Positions 49,897 to 60,923 of a stretch of 64,000 nucleotides of DNA are shown piece after piece. Every line of letters begins with the position of its first letter. Position 1 is the stretch's first letter. The DNA is from Granulicella sp. GTDB lineage: Bacteria > Acidobacteriota > Terriglobia > Terriglobales > Acidobacteriaceae. The notes below the pieces were generated by a model. It ran no database searches and was not told where the DNA came from. It saw only the letters and a list, made by a program, of their open reading frames with translations. Location of the stretch: positions 1-64,000 of the forward strand of contig DAIDKF010000011.1 in the NCBI GenBank assembly GCA_027450185.1. Reading direction: 5' to 3'. The position numbers were made by a program, and so were the translations under genes.

Positions 49897-50468
49897 CCGC
49901 TGTAGCCTTCGCGCAAACCTGGACCGCGCGAATCCTCACCAAGCCACCCCTCATCGCCCCTGCGCGCCAGTTCACCTATCCCTTCCGCGTCCCCGGCGAG
50001 GACGACACCATCCAGCGCGGCGCCCTCCTGCTCGACATCAGACCCTCCACCGGCGCGAACTTCCTCGCCACCTGCGCCCTCGGCTTCCGCGACCCATCGC
50101 TCCCCACCGGCATCTTCGCCTGCCCGCGCCCCGACAGTCTCCTCGCCCTCGCCGGCGGCTACGCCTACCTCATCGACACCCTCGCCCCCGAGCTCTGCCT
50201 TCACCTGCCTCTCCGCCCCGTTACCCAAATACTCCCCGCGCCTGCAGCCGGTCTCATCCTCCTCGCCGGCTTCCACAACGTCATCGCTCTCGACGCCACG
50301 GGCCTCCGCTGGCAGAGCGCACGCCTCAGTTGGGAGGGCGTCACCCTCACCCGCGCCGACGACCACCACCTCCACGGCACAGGCTGGGACATGCGCACTG
50401 ACCGCGAACTCCCTTTCACCATCGACCTTGCCACCGGAACCCACCAGGGTGGCGGCTTCACGCTTTAG
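49893..50468 (+). CDS. Hypothetical protein
   Basis: 191-aa ORF overlapping the thiL stop by 4 nt; coherent non-repetitive sequence (FTYPFRVPGEDDTIQRGALLLDIRPSTGANFLATCALGFRDPSLPTGIFACPRPDSLLALAGGYAYLIDT). Confidence 0.65.
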   Translation: MTAVAFAQTWTARILTKPPLIAPARQFTYPFRVPGEDDTIQRGALLLDIRPSTGANFLATCALGFRDPSLPTGIFACPRPDSLLALAGGYAYLIDTLAPELCLHLPLRPVTQILPAPAAGLILLAGFHNVIALDATGLRWQSARLSWEGVTLTRADDHHLHGTGWDMRTDRELPFTIDLATGTHQGGGFTL

Positions 50469-50578
50469 CGCATCTCTCCACCAGCAACCCTTTGTTTCAA
50501 CCGCAGTCAGAGAGCCTTGAACTTGCCCCTGACTTCCGCGCCCCACGGCACCTCTCGTGCCGAGCGTAAAATCTCCTC

Positions 50579-51520
50579 ATGGGAATTACTCGCCAGCAAG
50601 CCCTCGACTGCTTCGCCTCCGACGACCTCATCGGCATCGGCATGGAGGCCGATGCGCTCCGTCGCAGCCTGCATCCCGAAGGAGTCGTCACCTACACCAT
50701 CGACCGCGCCCTCGACTGTTCCACTCCCGACCTCGACGCCGCCTACGCCAGTGCCCGTACGTCCATCGAGATGGGCGTCACCGGCCTCGTCCTCCACGCC
50801 AACGTCCACCAGCAGGCCACCCTCTCCCACTACGAGACCCTCTTCTCCGGCATCAAGCAGCGCTTCCCCGGCCTCTGGCTGCATGGCCTCGCCGCCACCC
50901 AGATCCTCACGCTCGCCTCCACCGCCGGACTCTCCCTGCGCGACACCATCGCACGCCTGCAACAGGCCGGGCTCGACTCCATCGCCAGCAGCGCCGTCAT
51001 CCTCAACGACGAGATCCGCAGCCGCCTCGCACCCGACAACTCCTCCACCTCCGCCTGGATCAGCGTCCACCGCACCGCCCACCAACTCGGCGTCAGCACC
51101 GCCGCCACCATGATCTTCGGCGTCGGCGAAACCATGGACCAGCGCATCGACCACCTCGAGATCCTCCGTCTGCTCCAGCAGGACACCGGCGGCTTCACCT
51201 CCTTCACCCCGCTCGCCTACACCGGCGGCGACCTCAGCATCCCCGAGCCCACCGCCGTCGAGTACCTCACCACCCTCGCCATCAGCCGCCTCTACCTCGA
51301 CAACATCCCCAACATCGAAGGATCATGGCCTACCCAGGGCCTCAAGGTCCTGCAGATGGGCCTCCGCTTCGGCGGCAACGACGTCGGCTCCGTCCTGCTC
51401 GAAGAGCATCTTGGCAAACCAGGAGGCGCCACCGAAGAGGAGCTCCGCCGCATCATTCGCGAAGCCGGCTTCAAGCCCGCCCAGCGCGATACACCCTACC
51501 GCACCATCTTCCTCAACTAG
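50579..51520 (+). CDS. MqnC (cyclic dehypoxanthinyl futalosine synthase)-like protein lacking the radical-SAM cysteine motif
   Basis: RLQQAGLDSIASSAVILNDEIRSRLAPDNSSTSAWISVHRTAHQLGVSTAATMIFGVGETMDQRIDHLEILRLLQQDTGGFTSFTPL and VEYLTTLAISRLYLDNIPNIEGSWPTQGLKVLQMGLRFGGNDVGSVLLEE match MqnC/MqnE-type C-terminal halves; no CX3CX2C. Confidence 0.8.
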   Translation: MGITRQQALDCFASDDLIGIGMEADALRRSLHPEGVVTYTIDRALDCSTPDLDAAYASARTSIEMGVTGLVLHANVHQQATLSHYETLFSGIKQRFPGLWLHGLAATQILTLASTAGLSLRDTIARLQQAGLDSIASSAVILNDEIRSRLAPDNSSTSAWISVHRTAHQLGVSTAATMIFGVGETMDQRIDHLEILRLLQQDTGGFTSFTPLAYTGGDLSIPEPTAVEYLTTLAISRLYLDNIPNIEGSWPTQGLKVLQMGLRFGGNDVGSVLLEEHLGKPGGATEEELRRIIREAGFKPAQRDTPYRTIFLN

Positions 51521-51603
51521 CAGCCGGCAGCAACGACCATCGCTGCTGCCCCGAACGCATCGCGTAAAATCATGCTGCACACCTTCCTTCCGTCGGAGAG
51601 CCT

Positions 51604-53274
<1,671 letters not shown>

Positions 53275-53460
53275 AGCCGATTGCCGAATAGACAAGCCTC
53301 AACGTTGTCCTCTCGATTCGCGTCGCACACCCTCCCGCCCTGCACCCTCCCGCCGCAAAGCCTCCTGCCGCGCAGCATGAGACCGCAATTCGCACCCATA
53401 CACAGCGCGCTGACCCTACATTAGCCCCGGCCTCTCTCCCCGCCATCAACCCACTAAAGC

Positions 53461-53487
53461 AGAAGGCCCGCACGCAGCGGGCCTTCT
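53461..53487. terminator. Hairpin terminator
   Basis: AGAAGGCCCGC-acgca-GCGGGCCTTCT between convergent gene ends; T-tail weak. Confidence 0.6.
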
Positions 53488-53510
53488 GTCCTTCGCATCT
53501 CAAACTTCCG

Positions 53511-54632
53511 CTAGAAGCGGATGCCGAACTTGAACGGGATATATTCCGTGTGCATGCTGTTTGCGGGATAGAAGTTCGTCGTCGTAGCCGTGATGTCGCT
53601 CATGTTGTTGACCGTGATTCCGGGCTTCAACGAGTTGACAACGAACACATACCGAAGCTCGCCGTACAACTGAATCCTCGAATAGTCTGAGAACTTGTAC
53701 GTGATGCCCGCGCCGCCGTTGAATCCCGGCGCATTCGACGTATATTTGTCGAACGTTGCGCTCGCGATACATGGGAAGAAGCCGCCATAGCCGACGCCAA
53801 TGCCGCCATACCCATATCCGCCGTAGCCGCCATACCCATATCCACCACCGCAGATTGCAGGTGCAGGCACCGTGAACGCCGCCGTCTTATGGTAGAAGCC
53901 CACGCCGCCCACCACATACGCTCCCCACGAGTGGCTCGCATAGAACGTGTACGTCGGATCAATCGTGAACGACCACACATGGCTTCCGCCGCCCAGAAGT
54001 CCACTCAGCGCATTCGTGCCAGCGGATGGGTCAAAGTCCGTGAGATAGGTGTCGTAGATCGTGGTCTGGTTATTCAGATTCTGCTGCGTAAATCCGAAGT
54101 GGTCCCAGTCAAACTCCACCGGCAAGGCAAAGTGTTTGCTGAACTGTCGTCCGCCGCCCACCTGGAAGCCATAGCCCACGCTCAGGTAGTTGTTCGTGTT
54201 CGCCACCGGCAGTCCAAACCCACCGCCGCCATAGCCCATCCACTTATCCGATCCGTCCGCGTTCCTGAAGGTGCTTCCATACCGCGGCCGCCGACTATTC
54301 TGGCCTCCACCCGCACGCATCATCGCGGCAAAGTTCGGCGCACCCGGCTCCGCCTTCGCCTCGTTGACCACAGCATCACTACCCTCGGACGCACTCGAAG
54401 AAACCATCGCCTCGCTCGCCGGTAGCTGCAGGTTCAACGGCGTCTGCACCGCAGCGCCGGGTTGTTGCGCAACCACGCCCGCCTGGTCGGCTGCAGAACT
54501 GGTGGTTTGAGCGCCCATCGCAGCCACACCTGCACCGAGGATGGTCATCACGGCGACAGCGCGTCGCACCACTACTGAAGCTCCGCCAGTCCAGCGGCGC
54601 TCAACTTCTGAGGAACAGATAGATCTATACAT
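53511..54632 (-). CDS. Outer-membrane beta-barrel protein with Gly/Tyr-rich loop
   Basis: Signal peptide; alternating barrel pattern; C-terminal FIPFKFGIRF-type end (EYIPFKFGIRF); insert AICGGGYGYGGYGGYGYGGIGVGYGGFFPC. Confidence 0.8.
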   Translation of the reverse strand: MYRSICSSEVERRWTGGASVVVRRAVAVMTILGAGVAAMGAQTTSSAADQAGVVAQQPGAAVQTPLNLQLPASEAMVSSSASEGSDAVVNEAKAEPGAPNFAAMMRAGGGQNSRRPRYGSTFRNADGSDKWMGYGGGGFGLPVANTNNYLSVGYGFQVGGGRQFSKHFALPVEFDWDHFGFTQQNLNNQTTIYDTYLTDFDPSAGTNALSGLLGGGSHVWSFTIDPTYTFYASHSWGAYVVGGVGFYHKTAAFTVPAPAICGGGYGYGGYGGYGYGGIGVGYGGFFPCIASATFDKYTSNAPGFNGGAGITYKFSDYSRIQLYGELRYVFVVNSLKPGITVNNMSDITATTTNFYPANSMHTEYIPFKFGIRF

Positions 54633-54906
54633 TGTTTTCGACTCCTATGGGTGTTTCAATCCGGTCCAAACACGCTAACCCTGAAATGGTGACTTTGTTG
54701 CCCTTGCACGGAATCCTGATCGCGTCATCCAGCGTGCTCACCTCTTCATCTAACCTCTCTTGGACGAGGAAACCGGCGAAGTGGATGCAAATCCGCACTT
54801 ATCCTGTCCGAATTTAGCCGCGCCTTATGCAAATGTAGCAGCAACCCATCGAAACCCTTTCATATCAGCCCAAAGCGCGTCACCTGCCCGTACACTGGTC
54901 TAAGAA

Positions 54907-55605
54907 ATGTCGATCGCATCAAATCTCGCCCGCATCCATGATGAAATCATCAACGCCGCGGTCCGCGCCCACCGCGACCCCGGCACCGTCGCCCTCATGG
55001 CCGTCAGCAAAATGAACCCTCCCGAGGCCATCCTTGAAGCCTACGCCGCCGGTCAGCGCCTCTTCGGCGAAAACCGCGTCCAGGAGTGGCAGACAAAGCG
55101 CCCCTCCCTCGCCGATCTCCTCCCCGCCGTTGACGTCCATCTCATCGGCCCCCTCCAGAACAACAAAACCTCCAAAGCCGCCGAGATCTTCAACGCCATC
55201 GACACGCTCGACTCCCTGAAAACCGCCGAGCGCCTCAACGCCGCCGCCCAATCTCTCAACAAAACCCTCCGCGTCCTCATCGAGGTCAAGCTCTCACCCG
55301 AGGACACCAAGCACGGCATCACCCCCACCGAACTCCCCTCCCTTCTCGCCGCCCTCCTGCCGCTCCACCACCTCCAGGTTCGTGGCCTCATGACCGTCCC
55401 CCCCTTCGACGAAGACCCCGAAACAGCGCGTCCCTACTTCCAGCATCTCCGCCGCCTCCGCGACGAAAACCTTCCCCTCCACCCCACTCTCACTCAGCTC
55501 TCCATGGGCATGTCCAACGACTTCGCCGTAGCCATCCAGGAGGGTGCCACCACCATCCGCATCGGCACCGCCATCTTCGGCAAACGCGCCTATCTCAACC
55601 CATAG
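54907..55605 (+). CDS. YggS-family PLP-binding protein (PLP homeostasis protein)
   Basis: VALMAVSKMNPPEAILEAYAAGQRLFGENRVQEWQTKRPSL...VDVHLIGPLQNNKTSKAAEIFNAIDTLDSLKTAERL...LSMGMSNDFAVAIQEGATTIRIGTAIFG. Confidence 0.95.
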   Translation: MSIASNLARIHDEIINAAVRAHRDPGTVALMAVSKMNPPEAILEAYAAGQRLFGENRVQEWQTKRPSLADLLPAVDVHLIGPLQNNKTSKAAEIFNAIDTLDSLKTAERLNAAAQSLNKTLRVLIEVKLSPEDTKHGITPTELPSLLAALLPLHHLQVRGLMTVPPFDEDPETARPYFQHLRRLRDENLPLHPTLTQLSMGMSNDFAVAIQEGATTIRIGTAIFGKRAYLNP

Positions 55606-55631
55606 CCCGAAGCACCAGCCGCCTCCACCCC

Positions 55632-55943
55632 ATGAGCCTCACCCTTCGCGACACCCCCACCGGCTGCACCCTCACCGTCCGCGTTCACCCCGGCGCGCGC
55701 CGCAACGCCATCACCGGCATCCATGACGGAGCACTCAAGATCGCCCTCACCACCCCTCCCACCGACGGCCGCGCCAACGCCGCCCTCATCGCCTTCCTCG
55801 CCGAACGCCTCCAACTCCCGCGCGCCCGCATCACCCTCCTCACCGGCGCCACCAGCCGCTCCAAGACCCTCCGACTCGAAGGCCTCACCGCCCAGACCCT
55901 CACCGCCGCTCTCGCCCCAGACCTCGCCCCAGACCTCGCCTAG
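55632..55943 (+). CDS. DUF167/YggU-family protein
   Basis: TLTVRVHPGARRNAITGIHDGALKIALTTPPTDGRANAALIAFLAERLQLPRARITLLTGATSRSKTLRLEG. Confidence 0.92.
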   Translation: MSLTLRDTPTGCTLTVRVHPGARRNAITGIHDGALKIALTTPPTDGRANAALIAFLAERLQLPRARITLLTGATSRSKTLRLEGLTAQTLTAALAPDLAPDLA

Positions 55944-56149
55944 CTCTTTCCCCGCGGCCATACCATCGCAATCCCCGCAATCAGCGTCGCCGCTCCGCCC
56001 GCAAACAGCCCTGCCATCTCCCCCGCCAGCCGCACCTCCGGCTGCATCGCTCCCTTGCTTGCCGCATGGTCCATCACCGCACGTGCGGTCAACCATCCCA
56101 CCCCTGCAAACACCGCCGCCAACACCAGCGCCCGCATCGCCACGCGCAT
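55940..56149 (-). CDS. Small hypothetical membrane protein
   Basis: MRVAMRALVLAAVFAGVGWLTARAVMDHAASKGAMQPEVRLAGEMAGLFAGGAATLIAGIAMVWPRGKS; two TM helices. Confidence 0.6.
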   Translation of the reverse strand: MRVAMRALVLAAVFAGVGWLTARAVMDHAASKGAMQPEVRLAGEMAGLFAGGAATLIAGIAMVWPRGKS

Positions 56150-56297
56150 CGCTACTCCTTCACCCTCGCCGTCCGCACAGCGGCTTCGTTCAAGCCAGAT
56201 TCCCAGAACCGGCCCTCCCGAAATCCTGATGGGGTGAGCTAAATCTCCCGGCCCCCATCCCCAGTCGTCCACTCCCTGCTTTCAGCTTGCAAAAGAT

Positions 56298-57170
56298 CTA
56301 CCCCGCACTCAGCGCCCTGAGCGTCATCACATTCCGCATCTCATCCCCCGGCTCGTCCACAGGAGTCTCCGCGATAAACGTCGCATGCTCAAACCGGGCA
56401 TCGTGCAGCAGCCGTTTAAATGCGGCCGCCCCAATCGTCCCCTCGCCAATATGCTCATGCCGGTCCAGCTTCGACCCCATCGCAGCCTTGGCGTCATTGC
56501 AGTGCCACACCTTCACCGCCTCAAACCCCACCGTCGCGCCAATCTGCCGCATCGTCGCTTCATATCCCTCGGTCGTCACAAGGTCATACCCCGCCACATG
56601 CGTATGGCACGTGTCCAGGCAAACCCCCACCGGCGCGCAAGCCTGCAGCGTCGCCACCAGCTCCGCCACCTGATCAAAGCTCCCGCCCAGCGAGAACTCC
56701 GCGCCCGCCGTATTCTCGATCAAAATCCTGAAGTTGTGGTCCTGCCACTTCAGCCCTCCGCCCAGCGTGTCTATCGCCCGCTCAATCCCCTGCGCCGCGA
56801 GCCTTAACCCCTCCTCGCGCGTCAAACCCTTCCAGCTCCCCGGATGCAGCACCAGGAACTCCGCGCCCAGCGCCAGCGCCCGCTCCACCTCGCCGCGAAA
56901 CGCCGCCACCGAATTCTCCCGCACGCTCTCCGTCTGCGAGCACAGATTGATCAGATAGCTCGCATGAACCGCCACCGGATTCACATCCAGCCGCGCCCGG
57001 GCCTCCCGCATCTTCGCCGCATCCTCGGCCTTCACCGCCGACGCCTTCCACTGCCGCGGGCTCGCGCTGAAGATCTGGAACGTATTCGCACCCGCATCCG
57101 CCGCCCGTTGCACCGCCGTAAAGCATCCCCCACTCGTCCCCACATGCACACCAATTCGCTTCTTCGCCAT
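56298..57170 (-). CDS. nfo: Endonuclease IV (deoxyribonuclease IV)
   Basis: MAKKRIGVHVGTSGGCFTAVQRAADAGANTFQIFSASPRQW...VLHPGSWKG...ILIENTAGAEFSLGGSFDQVAEL...GVCLDTCHTHVAGYDL...KVWHCNDAKAAMGSKLDRHEHIGEGTIG. Confidence 0.96.
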   Translation of the reverse strand: MAKKRIGVHVGTSGGCFTAVQRAADAGANTFQIFSASPRQWKASAVKAEDAAKMREARARLDVNPVAVHASYLINLCSQTESVRENSVAAFRGEVERALALGAEFLVLHPGSWKGLTREEGLRLAAQGIERAIDTLGGGLKWQDHNFRILIENTAGAEFSLGGSFDQVAELVATLQACAPVGVCLDTCHTHVAGYDLVTTEGYEATMRQIGATVGFEAVKVWHCNDAKAAMGSKLDRHEHIGEGTIGAAAFKRLLHDARFEHATFIAETPVDEPGDEMRNVMTLRALSAG

Positions 57171-57233
57171 AGTTTCAAGACTAACCCAGCTTGCCCAAGA
57201 CGATCTCCCCAACATCGCGCTATCATCGCTGCT

Positions 57234-57674
57234 ATGGCCAAACCACAGTCCTACGAAAATCACACTCGTCTCGACCCGGCGTTTCACTTTTTCGTTCTAC
57301 CGCTGCTGCTGCTGAACATCCTCTTCGCAATCTACGCGACCATCCATGCATGGCCTGAATTCCAGCACACTCACCTCTGGTGGATCGTCATGTCCGTCGT
57401 GCTCTTCGTTCTTGCCGGAATGGTCCGCATGTACGCCCTGAAAAATCAGGACCGCATCATCCGCCTCGAAGAGCAGCTCCGCCTCGCCGACCTTCTCCCT
57501 GAATCCCAACTCGGCCTCATCGACGCCCTCACCATCGATCAGTACGTCGGCCTCCGCTTCGCCTCCGACGCCGAAGTTTCCGCCCTGGCCCAGCGCGCCG
57601 TCGCCGAAAAATTAAATCGCAAGCAGATCAAGCAAGCCATCACCCACTGGCGCCCCGACCACCACCGCATTTAA
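57234..57674 (+). CDS. DUF6526-like small membrane protein
   Basis: MAKPQSYENHTRLDPAFHFFVLPLLLLNILFAIYATIHAW...ALKNQDRIIRLEEQLRLADLLPESQL. Confidence 0.82.
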   Translation: MAKPQSYENHTRLDPAFHFFVLPLLLLNILFAIYATIHAWPEFQHTHLWWIVMSVVLFVLAGMVRMYALKNQDRIIRLEEQLRLADLLPESQLGLIDALTIDQYVGLRFASDAEVSALAQRAVAEKLNRKQIKQAITHWRPDHHRI

Positions 57675-57765
57675 CCCATCCCCCCAAAAAATCCAGCGCC
57701 GCCCAACAGCAAAGGCCGCCCAACCGGACGGCCTTCACTGCTTCCTGTTTTATATCTCCCGTTTC

Positions 57766-58959
57766 CTAGTAAACATCCCGCTGATAGCGCTTCTGCGCCT
57801 TCATCGTCTTCAGATACGCGGCCGCCTCTTCCGGCGTGCCCTTGATCCCCTTGGCGATCGACTCCAGCAGCACCTGCTCCACGTCCTTAGCCATCCGGCT
57901 CGCGTCGCCGCACACATAGAAGTGAGCGCCCCGCTCCAGCCACGCGAACAGCTCGTCGCTCGCCTCACGCAGACGGTCCTGCACATAGATCTTGTTCGCC
58001 TGGTCGCGCGAGAACGCCGTCTGCAGTTTGGTCAGGAAGCCGCTCTTCTGCATCCCCTCAAACTGGTCCTTGTACAGGTAGTCGGAGGCGGCGCGCTGGT
58101 CGCCAAACACCAGCCAGTTATCGCCCTTCGCACCGCGCACCTGGCGTTCCTCCAGAAACGCGCGGAACGGCGCAATGCCCGTCCCCGGCCCGATCATGAT
58201 AATCGGCGTATTCGGATCTTCCGGCAGCCGGAAGTTGTCATTCTCGTCCAGGAACACCTGCAGCTTGTCTCCCACCTTCGCGCGCTCGCCCAGCATGCCC
58301 GAGCACACGCCCTGCCGCTTCCGCCCATGTGCATCGTACAGCACCACGCGCACCGTCAGGTGCACCTGACCCGGATGCGCTGCCTGGCTCGACGCAATCG
58401 AGTACATGCGCGGCATCAGGCGCTGCAGAATCCCGAACAGTTCCTGCGGGTCCTTCACCACCCCGGGGAAGTCCGTCACCAGATCCACAAACTCCCGGCC
58501 CCAGACATACTCTTCCGCCGCTGCCTTGTTCTCTGTTCCCAGCAACGCCTTCAGGCCCGCCGGAACGTTCTCGCCCGCCAGCTTCGCATACTGGTTCACC
58601 GCGCCACGCGCCAGCTTTCCAATGCCCAGCTTCGTGGTCAGCGCCTCGCGCACCGTGATCTCGGCCTTGCTGTGATCGATCACCTTCTCCGAGCCGTCGA
58701 AGCCCAGCGCCTTCAGCACCTCGTCCACGGCCTCTTTGCGATAGCTCGGAATCACGCCCAGCGCATCGCCCGGAATATAGCGCATGCCCTCAGCGAGCTC
58801 CATCTCTACATGGATGGTCTCCTTCTCCGACTGGGGACCAGTGAGAAGCTCATTGACCAATACCGTGGCCGAGTACGGATTGCTTTTGCTGTAAATGCTG
58901 GCTTCATCCGCGCCAGTGGCGACGGTCTCCGCAGTAGGGGCTAGTGTCGTTTCACTCAT
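57766..58959 (-). CDS. CysJ/CPR-like FAD/NADP reductase without flavodoxin domain
   Basis: NPYSATVLVNELLTGPQSEKETIHVEMELAEGMRYIPGDALGVIPSY...RMYSIASSQAAHPGQVHLTVRVV...QGVCSGML...IIMIGPGTGIAPFRAFLEER...HFYVCGDASRMAKDVEQVL. Confidence 0.92.
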   Translation of the reverse strand: MSETTLAPTAETVATGADEASIYSKSNPYSATVLVNELLTGPQSEKETIHVEMELAEGMRYIPGDALGVIPSYRKEAVDEVLKALGFDGSEKVIDHSKAEITVREALTTKLGIGKLARGAVNQYAKLAGENVPAGLKALLGTENKAAAEEYVWGREFVDLVTDFPGVVKDPQELFGILQRLMPRMYSIASSQAAHPGQVHLTVRVVLYDAHGRKRQGVCSGMLGERAKVGDKLQVFLDENDNFRLPEDPNTPIIMIGPGTGIAPFRAFLEERQVRGAKGDNWLVFGDQRAASDYLYKDQFEGMQKSGFLTKLQTAFSRDQANKIYVQDRLREASDELFAWLERGAHFYVCGDASRMAKDVEQVLLESIAKGIKGTPEEAAAYLKTMKAQKRYQRDVY

Positions 58960-59065
58960 ATAACTCCAAATTATATTGATTTACCCGGTTGTTAATTGTG
59001 ATGGATGCCACAAGGCGCGATAAACGAACTACACCCGGACAGCGGACACTCCATCGCCATTCCAT

Positions 59066-59419
59066 CTACATCGCTGGCGGATGATGCACGTCCACCACCG
59101 CATGCGTCTTCGCAGCGCTGCCCTTCTTCGCTCCGTTCGCCTCACCCGGATTCACCAGATCCCGCAGTTCTTTGCTCGGCTTGAAGTACGGCACCCGCTT
59201 CGCCGGAACCGCCACCGACTCACCCGTCTTCGGGTTCCGCCCCGTCCGTGGCTTGCGTTGCCGCGACCGAAAGCTCCCAAACCCACGCACCTCCACCTTG
59301 TCGTTGCCCTTCAGTGCATCGATGATGGAGTCGAACAGCGTCTCGACGATCACTTCACCATCGCGGCGCGTGAGGTCTCCGAGGGCAGTCACTTGATCGA
59401 CCAGGTCAGCTTTCGTCAT
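59066..59419 (-). CDS. HU/IHF-family DNA-binding protein
   Basis: MTKADLVDQVTALGDLTRRDGEVIVETLFDSIIDALKGNDKVEVRGFGSFRSRQRKPRTGRNPKTGESVAVPAKRVPYFKPSKELRD. Confidence 0.95.
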   Translation of the reverse strand: MTKADLVDQVTALGDLTRRDGEVIVETLFDSIIDALKGNDKVEVRGFGSFRSRQRKPRTGRNPKTGESVAVPAKRVPYFKPSKELRDLVNPGEANGAKKGSAAKTHAVVDVHHPPAM

Positions 59420-59638
59420 GAAACCTCCTGCATGCAGTGTAAGTTGTGCGTGCTCAACATCTCTAATCTCTGACGGGTTTCGCCACGGGTAGGTTGCTGC
59501 TACCCTCGATTACTTGCGGCAAAACGCGCAAAGCCTCTGTTTCGTGCAGTATAGCTTCGTCCATCATAGCACCATGTCGCACCCCGACAGGTCTTCCCCT
59601 CCCCTGAAACCACCCCGGTCCACCCTCCTGCCGCCGCC

Positions 59639-60709
59639 CTACTTCCAGAGAAAATAAAACCCTGGCGAGCGGTCCAGCATCTGCGATGGATTCGCAAACA
59701 GCCCATCCGCGTCATCATTCAGCATCCCCAGCAGCCCGCGCCTGGCCTTCGACGGCCGCACTACATGCGGCTCCCCCTTGATCCCCACCGACCGCGCCGT
59801 ATCGATCAGTGCCTCCCGATACCCTCCCTGCGCATCGATCAGCCCCAGCGGCAGCGCCTGTTCCCCCGTCCACACCTGCCCCGTCGCCAGCGGCGTAATC
59901 TTCGCGTCGGTCGCGTGCCGTCCCACCGCCACATCATGCACAAACTGTCCATACATGTTGTCCACCAGCGACTGAAAGTACGCCTCTTCCTTCGGCGTCA
60001 TCTGCCGCGTCGGATCGCCCGCGTCCTTGTACTCCCCATGCGAGATCGTCACATGCTGCATCTTCGCCCAGCGCAGCAGGTCTCCATAGTTGGTCCACTC
60101 CATAATCACGCCAATCGACCCCACCACCGACGCCGGATTCGCATAAATCCTGTCGCACGCCGAAGCAATGTAGTACGCACCCGAAGCCCCCACCGACTCC
60201 ACCGACGCCACCACCTTCTTGTGCTGCTTCTCCCGTACCCGCATCACCTCGTGGTAGATCTCCTGCGACGCTGCCGCTCCTCCGCCCGGCGAGTCGATAT
60301 GCAGCAGGATCGCCTTCACCCCATCATCCTTCCCATACTTCTCCAACTGCTTATCGACCGCATCCGCGTCCACAATCACGCCCGATACATCGATCACCGC
60401 AATCGAGTTCCCACTGAAGTCCAGGCCGTCCACATTCGCATCCGACCCCAGGCTCTTCACCATCGATGCCACAATCCAACTCATCGCAATCGCGACCACG
60501 CCCACAATCGCCACCGTAATCGCCGCCCAGAACCATCCGGAACGCCGTGCCGGCGGTGGATACGCCGCTCCATACCCCGGCCCATAAGGCACTCGAAACC
60601 CCGGCTGCGGCGCAGCATACGGCGTCCGGTACTCTCCCTGGCGCGGGCTCTGGCGAGCATCCTGGCCTGGATCATGCGGCGGTGGTTGAGGAGGGATGGC
60701 GTCCGGCAT
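59639..60709 (-). CDS. sppA: Signal peptide peptidase SppA-type (S49)
   Basis: IAVIDVSGVIVDADAVDKQLEKYGKDDGVKAILLHIDSPGGGAAASQEIYHEVMRVRE...SVGASGAYYIASACDRIYANPASVVGSIGVIMEWTNY. Confidence 0.93.
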   Translation of the reverse strand: MPDAIPPQPPPHDPGQDARQSPRQGEYRTPYAAPQPGFRVPYGPGYGAAYPPPARRSGWFWAAITVAIVGVVAIAMSWIVASMVKSLGSDANVDGLDFSGNSIAVIDVSGVIVDADAVDKQLEKYGKDDGVKAILLHIDSPGGGAAASQEIYHEVMRVREKQHKKVVASVESVGASGAYYIASACDRIYANPASVVGSIGVIMEWTNYGDLLRWAKMQHVTISHGEYKDAGDPTRQMTPKEEAYFQSLVDNMYGQFVHDVAVGRHATDAKITPLATGQVWTGEQALPLGLIDAQGGYREALIDTARSVGIKGEPHVVRPSKARRGLLGMLNDDADGLFANPSQMLDRSPGFYFLWK

Positions 60710-60923
60710 GGCCTGAGTCTACCAGCTATCCTGCCCTCCGTCCCACCCAAATCTCCGCTCCCCAAAAGCAATTTCCATTCATTCCCATCTGTACCGCGCC
60801 CTGTAAGTATCGTACGATTGAGAACAGTTTGCGCTGTCCCCATGACCCTCACACCGCAGGGGCAGCACCACCTTAATACCTGTGGCGACGTTGCCATCCC
60901 GCACCACCGGCCGAGGCCCCAGC

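Noticed and set aside
50557-51567. 336-aa Arg/Pro/His-rich ORF overlapping the MqnC-like gene
   Set aside because: Frame-shifted artefact of the real gene in the neighbouring frame.
53780-53850. GY-rich codon repeat as an independent repeat element
   Set aside because: It lies in frame within the outer-membrane protein gene, so it is reported as a protein feature instead.
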